NCBI GenBank assembly: GCA_903891755.1
Contig: CAITFY010000130.1
Span: 1 to 11,879 of the forward strand
From: an uncultured Actinomycetes bacterium
GTDB lineage: Bacteria; Actinomycetota; Actinomycetes; Nanopelagicales; Nanopelagicaceae
Length of the DNA: 11,879 nt
Direction: 5' to 3'
Shown here: piece by piece, positions 5,536 through 11,879 of the stretch
How positions within the stretch are numbered: the stretch's first letter is position 1
Layout: every line of letters starts with the position of its first letter
Translations under genes and position numbers: made by a program
The notes under the pieces: model-generated
What the model saw: only the letters and a program-made list of their open reading frames with translations
Database searches by the model: none
What the model was told of the DNA's origin: nothing

Positions 5536-7356
5536 ATGTGTGGCATTGTCGGATATACCGGTAAGGCCTTGGCTCTCTCTCCAGTCCTTGAGGGACTTCG
5601 CCGGTTGGAATATCGTGGTTATGACTCAGCTGGTATCGCGCTCGTAGTCACAGAAGGTGGCCCGCTCTGGGTCGAAAAACGTGCTGGAAAACTCTCCAAT
5701 CTTGAATCAACTCTTGGTGCTACCAACCCAAATGCCAACTCAGGTATCGGTCACACGCGGTGGGCAACTCATGGTGGTCCAACCGACCTAAACGCGCACC
5801 CTCATCTTGATAATGACGGAAAGTTAGCGCTGATTCACAATGGAATTATTGAAAATTATGTAGAGCTGCGCGAACTCCTAGAGGCACGCGGCCACATCTT
5901 TAAATCTGAAACTGATACCGAATCTGTGGTTCACCTTTTGAGTGATGCTCGTAAAGCCCATGACGGCGATCTCGCTGCGGCGATGCGCGAAGTCTGCGGA
6001 CAACTCCGTGGTTCATTTACCTTGCTTGCAATTCATAGCGATGAACCAGGTCGGATTGTTGGAGCGCGACGCAACTCTCCTTTGGTAGTTGGAGTGGGAG
6101 ATGGCGAAAACTTCTTGGCATCTGATGTTGCTGCATTTATCTCACATACCAAACACGCGCTAGAACTTGGACAAGATGAGGTTGTAGACATCACCGCAAC
6201 AACAATCACCGTAACTGATCTCGCCGGAAATGTTTTGAAGCCTCGCGAATTTGAAATCATGTGGGATGCATCTGCAGCTGAACGCGGCGGATTCCCACAC
6301 TTCATGCTTAAAGAGATTTACGAGCAACCTAAAGCGATTGCCGATACCTTAATTGGACGTACCGCTGGACTTAATGCGGAGATAACAAACGGAATAGATC
6401 TCGAGGGTATTTCTAAAGTTGTCATTATCGCCTGCGGTACCGCCTATCACGCTGGCTTAGTTGGAAAGTATGCAATTGAAAAGTGGGCAAACGTTCCTGT
6501 CGATGTGGAACTTGCCTCAGAATACCGCTATCGCGAACCATCTGTTGATTCATCGACACTCGTAATTCCAATTTCACAATCTGGTGAGACCATGGATACC
6601 TTGATGGCGATGCGTTACGCCAGATCTCATGGCGCACGAGTCTTTGCCGTCTGCAATACCAACGGCTCCACAATTCCTCGTGAATCAGATGCCGTGCTCT
6701 ATACCCACGCTGGCCCTGAGATTGCAGTAGCTTCCACTAAAGCCTTCGCGACACAGTTAATCGCTATGTATCTGATTGCACTTCATCTAGGCCGCGTGCG
6801 CGGGGCAATTACTGAAGAGTTTTATGCAGAGATTGGCGCTGAGATTGCAGATCTTCCGGATAAGGTCGAACAAGTGCTTGAGACCGTGGAGCCCCTTCGT
6901 GCGCTTACTCGCGAATTTAAGGATTCTTCCTCAGTGCTCTTCCTGGGTCGACATGTTGGTTACCCAACAGCTTTAGAAGGCGCACTCAAATTGAAAGAGC
7001 TCGCCTATATGCACGCCGAAGGTTTTGCAGGTGGAGAGTTAAAGCACGGCCCCATCGCACTTATAGATCAAGGAACTCCGGTCGTTGCGATTATGCCAAC
7101 TTCAAAGAGCGCGCTCTATGAGAAGATGGCGAGCAATGTTCAAGAGGTAAAGGCTCGCGGCGCAGTTGTGATTGTAATCGGCGATGCGGATTTAGCAAGC
7201 GCTACGCATAATATTCGCATCCCAACCTCGCACGATTTCCTGCAACCTGTCTTGGCGGTTGTTCCACTTCAAGTAATTGCCTATGAAATGGCAGTGTCTC
7301 GTGGAAATGATGTCGACCAACCTCGTAACTTGGCTAAATCGGTCACAGTCGAATGA
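5536..7356 (+). CDS. glmS: Glutamine-fructose-6-phosphate aminotransferase (isomerising)
   Basis: GlmS makes glucosamine-6-phosphate from fructose-6-phosphate and glutamine, the committed step to UDP-GlcNAc. The 606-residue protein has the full class II glutamine amidotransferase plus isomerase layout. The nucleophile C2 is in MCGIVGY, exposed after Met removal. The glutamine-site HTRWATHG is at 73-80 and HNGIIEN at 101-107. Two SIS domains follow at about 285-430 and 460-600, with ACGTAYHAG around C300, the sugar-phosphate loop SQSGET at 347-352, and ELKHGPIALI in the second. The C-terminus ends PRNLAKSVTVE, where K601 matches the isomerase active-site lysine. A good AAAGGAG supports the ATG. 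The stop overlaps the next gene's ATG in ATGATG, so the PAP2 gene is probably translationally coupled. Confidence 0.98.
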   Translation: MCGIVGYTGKALALSPVLEGLRRLEYRGYDSAGIALVVTEGGPLWVEKRAGKLSNLESTLGATNPNANSGIGHTRWATHGGPTDLNAHPHLDNDGKLALIHNGIIENYVELRELLEARGHIFKSETDTESVVHLLSDARKAHDGDLAAAMREVCGQLRGSFTLLAIHSDEPGRIVGARRNSPLVVGVGDGENFLASDVAAFISHTKHALELGQDEVVDITATTITVTDLAGNVLKPREFEIMWDASAAERGGFPHFMLKEIYEQPKAIADTLIGRTAGLNAEITNGIDLEGISKVVIIACGTAYHAGLVGKYAIEKWANVPVDVELASEYRYREPSVDSSTLVIPISQSGETMDTLMAMRYARSHGARVFAVCNTNGSTIPRESDAVLYTHAGPEIAVASTKAFATQLIAMYLIALHLGRVRGAITEEFYAEIGAEIADLPDKVEQVLETVEPLRALTREFKDSSSVLFLGRHVGYPTALEGALKLKELAYMHAEGFAGGELKHGPIALIDQGTPVVAIMPTSKSALYEKMASNVQEVKARGAVVIVIGDADLASATHNIRIPTSHDFLQPVLAVVPLQVIAYEMAVSRGNDVDQPRNLAKSVTVE

Positions 7357-8030
7357 TGTGGGGCTCGCTGGAAGTTCACCGCCGGCAGGAGCGTAATCGA
7401 GCAGTACGAGTATCACTCGCCTTCTTTCTAGCTTTTCTCGTTGTTACAGAGCAGGTGCTAACTAAAAGTTATCTTTATCGCTTAGATCATCGCATCAAGT
7501 TAATAAAGCACCACACCTTCCGTGGGTTATCTAGCCATTTCCTCCTCGCCCTTGATGATTTGGGATTAAGAAGTCTCACCGCCACCTGTTTGCTCGTGAC
7601 GGCAGTTCTCTTGGCTTATCGATATAAATCATGGCGACCTATTAATTTCTCTCTCGCTGCGCTCATTCTGCTCAACGGAGTAGTTGGCTTGGCAAAGATC
7701 TTCTTCGGTAGAAGTAAGCCAAGGTTAAATGTGGATATTTACCACAGCGGAATTGTTGGCTCCTATCCATCAGGTCACTCATCAAATGCTCTCCTTACAT
7801 GGGGAGCGCTCGCATATCTTTTGTATCGCTACACACATTACTGGGCAACCAAACTTTCAATTTTGTATTTTCTTGTTGGCGGGGTCACGGTGACTGTCTG
7901 CCTCGTATCCTTAATTCGCGATACCCATTGGCTAAGTGATTTGGTCGGTGGAGCATTCCTCGGCGGATCTATCTTGGTCTTTCTCATTGCAGCAGATCGC
8001 GCCTGGCCATCGGAGAGGCAGCCATCATGA
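7353..8030 (+). CDS. PAP2-family membrane phosphatase with altered motifs
   Basis: This is a 225-residue integral membrane protein. Hydrophobic segments lie at about 20-35, 62-88, 98-116, 143-160, 168-188 and 197-213, as expected for a six-helix PAP2 (type 2 phosphatidic acid phosphatase) protein. Motif 2 is intact: PSGH at 139-142. Motif 1 is K115-x6-KP (122-123) instead of K-x6-RP. Motif 3 has H192 and D196 in HWLSD, but the arginine expected six residues before the histidine is S186; R189 is nearby. Relatives dephosphorylate lipid phosphates such as undecaprenyl diphosphate or phosphatidyl(glycero)phosphate; the substrate here is unknown. It overlaps glmS by 4 bp (ATGA; an alternative ATG is at 7356) and overlaps acpS by 4 bp, so it is co-translated with envelope genes. 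The family call is good; activity and substrate are inference. Confidence 0.85.
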   Translation: MMWGSLEVHRRQERNRAVRVSLAFFLAFLVVTEQVLTKSYLYRLDHRIKLIKHHTFRGLSSHFLLALDDLGLRSLTATCLLVTAVLLAYRYKSWRPINFSLAALILLNGVVGLAKIFFGRSKPRLNVDIYHSGIVGSYPSGHSSNALLTWGALAYLLYRYTHYWATKLSILYFLVGGVTVTVCLVSLIRDTHWLSDLVGGAFLGGSILVFLIAADRAWPSERQPS

Positions 8031-8371
8031 TTGAAGGAATTGGTATCGATGTAGTTGATATCGCCCGCTTTCAAGAGTCCCTTGAGAGGACTCCAGGGAT
8101 GAGAGAGAGAATCTTCACGGAGACAGAAGCCACTCTCAAAGTTGCATCTCTAGCCGCGAGATTCGCAGCAAAAGAAGCCCTTGTTAAAGCTTTAGATGCC
8201 CGCAACATCTTCTCGTGGCATGAAGTTGAAATCCGAAGTGAAGAATCTGGAAAGCCTTACTTCCATTTTTCTGGCGCCTTAGCGGAGCGGGTTTCTAACT
8301 CTAAGGTTCATCTCACAATTTCTCATGATGCGGGAATTGCTTCTGCAATGGTTGTAATCGAGGGAATGTAA
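8027..8371 (+). CDS. acpS: Holo-[acyl-carrier-protein] synthase
   Basis: AcpS transfers the 4'-phosphopantetheine arm of CoA to a serine of apo-ACP, activating it for fatty-acid synthesis. The product has 114 residues, a usual size for this small trimeric enzyme. It shows GIGIDVVDIARF with metal-ligand D8, and RFAAKEALVKAL with E50 in the FAAKEA motif. Towards the end comes VHLTISHDAGIASAMVV, the ISHD strand typical of the family. The start ATG overlaps the PAP2 stop as ATGA, and homology places the N-terminus here (MIEGIGIDVVDI). alr starts two bases after its stop. In many actinobacteria acpS is followed by nnrD (NAD(P)H-hydrate dehydratase); that gene is absent here. Confidence 0.95.
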   Translation: MIEGIGIDVVDIARFQESLERTPGMRERIFTETEATLKVASLAARFAAKEALVKALDARNIFSWHEVEIRSEESGKPYFHFSGALAERVSNSKVHLTISHDAGIASAMVVIEGM

Positions 8372-8373
8372 GC

Positions 8374-9471
8374 ATGCGCGCATTTGTTCAGGTTGATCTC
8401 GCTGCAATTGCGGAAAATATTGCAGCGATTGCAAAGCGCACTGACTCAACTATCTTGGCGGTAGTTAAGGCAGATGCTTACGGTCATGGATTGGTACCTG
8501 TCGCAATCACAGCGGTTGAGTCTGGCGCATCATGGCTTGGGACGGCGCTCTTAGAAGAGGCAATCACGCTGCGCGAAGCGGGAATTGAAGTTCCGGTTAT
8601 TGCTTGGCTAACCCCACCCGGTGAAGATTTTGAACGCGCACTTAAACTCAACATTGATCTTTCAGTCTCATCCATCTCGCTCTTTAAAGAGATCCTCGAA
8701 GTTGGCAAGCACCTTGGAATTAAGCCACGTCTACATTTTGAGGTTGATACCGGGATGCGCCGTGGTGGGGTTCTAGATGAGTGGAGTGAATTTCTTGCTT
8801 TTGCTCAAGCAGAGAAAGCCAACTACTCACTTATTGGTTTCTGGTCTCATTTCGCTCGCGCCGATGAACCTCTTCGATCTTTTAATCAAGTTCAAGAAGA
8901 TGAGTTTTCATCCAAACTCGCAGAGTTAACCGCAACTGGTTTAACTCCTGAAATAATTCATCTCTCAAATTCGGCAGCCACTCTTTCGCGTCCAAGTGCA
9001 CATCATTCGATGGTTCGATTGGGGATTGCCATGTACGGATTGAGCCCTGATGTTGATCAGATGGGCGGTGCAGAGAAATTTAATTTAAGACCCGCCATGA
9101 CAATTCGCGCCAAGATTCACCTGATTAAAGCGGCGAAGGCGGGCGATGCCGTGGGTTATGGCGGAACCGAAACCTTAAAGCGCGATACCAAGTTAGGTGT
9201 AATCGTTATGGGCTACTCGGATGGTCTACCTCGAACTGCAAATAACTCTGCAGGAGTCTTCTTCGATGGAAGATTGGCTCCGCTTGTAGGTCGAATTTCA
9301 ATGGATCAATGTGTAGTGGATCTTGGTGCGGATTCCCGAGCTGAAGCTGGGGATTACGTCACGGTGATGGGCGGAGATGGCTATTCCATTGATGAGTGGG
9401 CGAAAGCCGCAGGAACAATTAATTATGAAATAGTCACGCGAATTGCCGCTCGAGTACCTAGAATCTACTAA
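8374..9471 (+). CDS. alr: Alanine racemase, PLP-dependent
   Basis: Alr interconverts L- and D-alanine, supplying D-Ala for peptidoglycan stem peptides. The 365-residue cytosolic protein has a TIM-barrel N-domain beginning VDLAAIAENI. The PLP-binding lysine is K32 in AVVKADAYGHG, and FEVDTGMRRGG and HLSNSAATL follow. The C-terminal beta domain carries the second catalytic base, Y262 in GYGGTE, followed by MGYSDGLPR and RISMDQCVVDLG. All expected catalytic elements are present. An AGGGA (8361-8365) inside the end of acpS precedes the ATG by eight bases, and only two bases separate the genes. It completes the envelope block; the next gene starts an unrelated transporter after 35 bp. Confidence 0.97.
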   Translation: MRAFVQVDLAAIAENIAAIAKRTDSTILAVVKADAYGHGLVPVAITAVESGASWLGTALLEEAITLREAGIEVPVIAWLTPPGEDFERALKLNIDLSVSSISLFKEILEVGKHLGIKPRLHFEVDTGMRRGGVLDEWSEFLAFAQAEKANYSLIGFWSHFARADEPLRSFNQVQEDEFSSKLAELTATGLTPEIIHLSNSAATLSRPSAHHSMVRLGIAMYGLSPDVDQMGGAEKFNLRPAMTIRAKIHLIKAAKAGDAVGYGGTETLKRDTKLGVIVMGYSDGLPRTANNSAGVFFDGRLAPLVGRISMDQCVVDLGADSRAEAGDYVTVMGGDGYSIDEWAKAAGTINYEIVTRIAARVPRIY

Positions 9472-9491
9472 CTTAACTAGGTCTCAACGGC

Positions 9492-9497
9492 GAGGAG
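9492..9497 (+). promoter_or_regulatory. Ribosome-binding site of livG
   Basis: GAGGAG lies nine bases before the ATG at 9507 and sets that start. A possible weak promoter for the transporter genes sits just upstream, TTGCCG (9443-9448) and TACTAA (9466-9471) with a 17-bp spacer, partly inside the end of alr. Its match to consensus is poor, and no terminator separates alr from livG, so whether livG has its own promoter is unresolved. Confidence 0.5.
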
Positions 9498-9506
9498 TGG
9501 TCTTTT

Positions 9507-10274
9507 ATGCACGACCCCGCTTCGCTACGCCTTGAATCGGTAACTGTAGATTTTGGCGGACTCCGCGCTCTCTCCAACGTCTCAATAGAGATTAATCCTG
9601 GAGAGGTTGTTGGAATCATCGGACCAAATGGCGCCGGCAAGACCACCCTATTTAATGTCCTGAGCGGATTGGTTCATCCCACATCAGGTACTTTCTATAT
9701 GGGTGGGGCGAAGAGAAATTGGCCGAAGCCTCATGAGCTCACTCAACTTGGAATTGCCCGCACTCTTCAAGGGGTTGGGTTATTTAATGACCTCACCGTA
9801 AATGAAAATCTCCTCGTTGGGGCTTCACATGTGGAGAGAGATAATTTCTTTAAATCACTCCTTGGCCTGGATAGAAATAAGCAGAGACATCTTTACGAGG
9901 AGGCTCAAAACCTCCTGGCAGAGCTACAGATTGCAGAGTATGCACGAGAGCTCGCATCATCCTTGCCGTATCCGATTTCAAAACGCGTTGCACTCGCCAG
10001 GGCTTTGATGTGCAAACCTTCGACGCTACTTCTGGATGAACCGGCTGGGGGATTGGGAGTTGAAGATATAGAGTGGCTAAAAGAGTTTGTTCTGCGATTT
10101 AGAAGTGAGAAATCAGTCCTTCTCGTGGAACACCATATGGATGTAATCATGAATGTCTGTGATCGCATTTATGTATTGAACTTTGGAGAGTTAATTGCTC
10201 ACGGCACTCCTGATCAGATCAAACATAATCCATTAGTGATTGCGGCATACCTCGGAAACGAGGATGGAGAATGA
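9507..10274 (+). CDS. livG: Branched-chain-amino-acid-type ABC transporter ATPase (LivG-like), atypical signature motif
   Basis: This is a cytoplasmic nucleotide-binding subunit of a hydrophobic-amino-acid (HAAT) family importer. The 255-residue product shows Walker A GPNGAGKTT at 39-47, Q-loop Q88 in ARTLQGVGLF, Walker B TLLLDEPA with D177 and E178, H-loop H209 in VEHHMD, and the LivG-type C-terminal HGTPDQIKHNP...AAYLG. The ABC signature, normally LSYGQQR or similar in LivG, reads LPYPISKR at 153-160: the glycine is gone and a second proline has appeared. Because the signature completes the ATP site of the opposite subunit, one of the two sites of a LivG-LivF dimer may be weakened. It overlaps livF by 4 bp. 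Substrate could be branched-chain amino acids, other amino acids, amides or urea; the sequence does not decide. Confidence 0.9.
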   Translation: MHDPASLRLESVTVDFGGLRALSNVSIEINPGEVVGIIGPNGAGKTTLFNVLSGLVHPTSGTFYMGGAKRNWPKPHELTQLGIARTLQGVGLFNDLTVNENLLVGASHVERDNFFKSLLGLDRNKQRHLYEEAQNLLAELQIAEYARELASSLPYPISKRVALARALMCKPSTLLLDEPAGGLGVEDIEWLKEFVLRFRSEKSVLLVEHHMDVIMNVCDRIYVLNFGELIAHGTPDQIKHNPLVIAAYLGNEDGE

Positions 10275-10987
10275 ACCAAGGCTTGGTCGTAAATAATCTC
10301 TCGGTGGATTACGGGTCAGTGGCAGCCGTTAAGCACCTCTCCTTTGCAATAACTCCTGGAGAGTTGGTGGCTGTCATTGGCTCCAATGGTTCTGGTAAGA
10401 GCACCCTTATTCGCACTCTCAGTGGGTTGATTGCACCTACCACGGGCGATGCTTCTTGGAATGGCCACTCAGTGCTTGGTAAGAAGCCAGAAGAATTAGT
10501 TCGACAGGGAATCGTCCATATCTCTGAAGGTAAGTCAGTTATTCCAGAACTCACCGTCGCGGAGAATTTGGCACTTGGTGGACTATGGCGTCGCGATAAG
10601 AGCGATGTCCGGCTAGCCCACGAGGAGAGTTTGAACATTTTTCCAGTCCTAGCCACTCGCTTAGATCAACGCGCAGATTCACTCTCAGGTGGAGAGCGAC
10701 AGATGTTAGCTATAGCCCGCGCACTTATCTCAAGGCCACAGCTGTTATTGCTTGATGAACCTTCGCTGGGGTTGGCACCGCTCATCATTGAACAGATTTT
10801 TGTGGCACTCAATGATCTGAGAAAGAAGTATGGTTTAACGGTTTTGCTCGTTGAGCAAAATGCAATGAGTGCGCTGAAGATTGCTGACCGCGGCCTGATC
10901 TTGCATCTCGGTCAACTCATTACAAGCGGTACTCCTTCTGAGCTGATGAAGGATCCACAACTTCGAGCCGCTTACTTGGGATTTTAA
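10271..10987 (+). CDS. livF: Branched-chain-amino-acid-type ABC transporter ATPase (LivF-like)
   Basis: This is the second nucleotide-binding subunit of the same importer. Its 238 residues match LivF length. Walker A is GSNGSGKST at 37-45; a canonical signature LSGGERQMLAIARAL starts at 138, and Walker B is LLLLDEP with D162 and E163. The H-loop position is Q196 in LLVEQNA, a substitution normal in LivF proteins. PSLGLAP after Walker B and the C-terminal GTPSELMKDPQLRAAYLG are also typical. The ATG overlaps the livG stop (ATGA), indicating coupled, equimolar synthesis of the two ATPases; livH starts one base after its stop. With LivG carrying a degraded signature and LivF an intact one, the dimer is probably functionally asymmetric (inference). 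Confidence 0.94.
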   Translation: MNQGLVVNNLSVDYGSVAAVKHLSFAITPGELVAVIGSNGSGKSTLIRTLSGLIAPTTGDASWNGHSVLGKKPEELVRQGIVHISEGKSVIPELTVAENLALGGLWRRDKSDVRLAHEESLNIFPVLATRLDQRADSLSGGERQMLAIARALISRPQLLLLDEPSLGLAPLIIEQIFVALNDLRKKYGLTVLLVEQNAMSALKIADRGLILHLGQLITSGTPSELMKDPQLRAAYLGF

Positions 10988-10988
10988 A

Positions 10989-11879
10989 ATGTTTATCGAC
11001 ACACTCCTCATCGGAATTAGTAGCGGCGCAATTTATTCTCTAATGGCGCTGGCCCTAGTTTTGGTCTGGCGTTCGACTCGCGTGGTGAACTTCGCACAAT
11101 CAGGTCAAGCGGTTCTCTCCACATACATTGGTTATGAGATCACTACAAAGACTCACAATTATTGGGTTTCTCTTCCCCTAGCGATTATTTGTGGAGCCCT
11201 TATTGGGTCACTTGTGGACCTGCTCTTCATGAGGTTTCTTAGCAAGAGAGTGAAGTCGGGACCAATTTCGGAGATTGCACCTGTGATTGCAACTCTAGGT
11301 TTATTGGGGCTCATCCAAAGCGTGATCGGATTAATTTGGGGTAATGCTTTCTTGCAATATGCCTCACCACTTTCGGCAAAAGGTTTTACATTCGGTTCCC
11401 ACACAATCCCGTTCTCACCACAAAACTTATTTATCGTTCTCGCTTCCGCCGTGGTGCTTGCAATATTTGGAGTGATCTTTCGTTTCACAAATCTGGGACT
11501 TGCTCTTCGCGCCTCATCCTTCGCGCCGGAAATCGCGCAGCTCGCTGGAATTCGCGTAAGTCGCGTTCGAAATATCGGTTGGTCATTTGCGGGTGCAGCA
11601 GGTGCAGTTGCCGGTGCGGTAATAACTCCAACTTCCACGCTTTCCCCTAACTCACTCGACCTTCTCTTTGTCTCAGGCTTTATCGCAGCAGTTATTGGTG
11701 GACTTGATTCTCTGGTCGGTGCGGTTGTTGGTGGTCTGGTTCTTGGAGTGAGCTTCTCCTTCATCTTGCAATACATCAGCTCATCAGTAACTTTCCTGGC
11801 GGGCTTCATCATTTTGATGATTGTGCTGCTGGTAAGGCCACGAGGTATTTTCGGAAAGAGAGTTGGTCGAAATGCTTAA
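10989..11879 (+). CDS. livH: Branched-chain-amino-acid-type ABC transporter permease (LivH-like)
   Basis: This is a 296-residue inner-membrane permease of the HAAT-type importer. It has about eight hydrophobic segments, among them about 5-27, 60-82, 94-117, 146-165, 197-213, 225-260 and 267-283. Family marks are GAIYSLMALALVLVW, the VNFAQSGQ motif at 33-40, the cytoplasmic coupling segment LALRASSFAPEIAQLAGI at 171-188, IGGLDSLVGAVVGG, and LVRPRGIFG near the end. The reading frame stops with TAA on the last three bases of the window, so the gene is complete. It begins one base after livF, so there is no separate Shine-Dalgarno space; translation is likely coupled. The partner permease LivM and the periplasmic-type binding protein are not in the window and probably follow. 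Confidence 0.93.
   Translation: MFIDTLLIGISSGAIYSLMALALVLVWRSTRVVNFAQSGQAVLSTYIGYEITTKTHNYWVSLPLAIICGALIGSLVDLLFMRFLSKRVKSGPISEIAPVIATLGLLGLIQSVIGLIWGNAFLQYASPLSAKGFTFGSHTIPFSPQNLFIVLASAVVLAIFGVIFRFTNLGLALRASSFAPEIAQLAGIRVSRVRNIGWSFAGAAGAVAGAVITPTSTLSPNSLDLLFVSGFIAAVIGGLDSLVGAVVGGLVLGVSFSFILQYISSSVTFLAGFIILMIVLLVRPRGIFGKRVGRNA

Noticed and set aside
9443..9471. Sigma-70-like promoter for livG (TTGCCG, 17 bp, TACTAA)
   Set aside because: The match to consensus is weak and most of it lies within alr codons; kept only as a remark under the livG ribosome-binding site.
10856..10861. Missing H-loop histidine in LivF (VEQNA)
   Set aside because: Glutamine at this place is normal for LivF-type ATPases, so it is not evidence of inactivation.
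11159..11812. Long open frame (217 codons) on the - strand opposite livH
   Set aside because: It is a shadow of livH: the composition is odd (rich in Arg, Thr, Pro, Ala), no domain is recognisable, and the + strand frame is a clear permease.

Overview
The window looks like a stretch of core chromosome from a streamlined actinobacterium. The protein sequences are clearly actinobacterial: RpoA opens with MLIAQRP, L13 opens with MRTFTPKAGDV, and S9 carries the long acidic N-terminal extension usual in that phylum. Base composition is moderate (by eye near 45-50% G+C), spacers are very short and all genes lie on the + strand. This fits a low-GC freshwater lineage such as the acI group (Nanopelagicales), but that placement is inference from memory of gene style, not a search.

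Region 1 (1-2222) is the end of the alpha ribosomal operon: the last codons of rpsK (S11), then rpsD (S4), rpoA and rplQ (L17). S4 is the zinc-binding four-cysteine form. The 92-bp rpsD-rpoA spacer holds a tandem repeat, a perfect hairpin and a possible 9-codon leader ORF that abuts rpoA. The operon ends in a strong hairpin that lies inside the first codons of truA.

Region 2 (2187-4124) holds truA (tRNA pseudouridine synthase), a 116-bp spacer with competing short hairpins, and rplM-rpsI (L13-S9).

Region 3 (4153-9471) is a cell-envelope block: glmM and glmS (amino-sugar supply for UDP-GlcNAc), a PAP2-family membrane phosphatase with non-standard motifs, acpS (holo-ACP synthase) and alr (alanine racemase). 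The last four are tightly packed, with ATGA overlaps at glmS-PAP2 and PAP2-acpS. GlmM, GlmS and Alr feed peptidoglycan precursors and AcpS activates fatty-acid synthesis. The PAP2 protein could recycle a polyprenyl or phosphatidyl phosphate in the same envelope.

Region 4 (9507-11879) is the first part of a branched-chain-amino-acid-type ABC importer: livG and livF ATPases, then the livH permease, which ends on the last base of the window. The second permease (livM) and the binding protein are not here and probably follow. The LivG ATPase has an eroded ABC signature motif.

I see no mobile element, CRISPR array, tRNA or rRNA gene, and no clear new defence or biosynthetic system. The best leads are regulatory (the rpoA leader and the hairpin inside truA) and two proteins with altered motifs (PAP2 and LivG).
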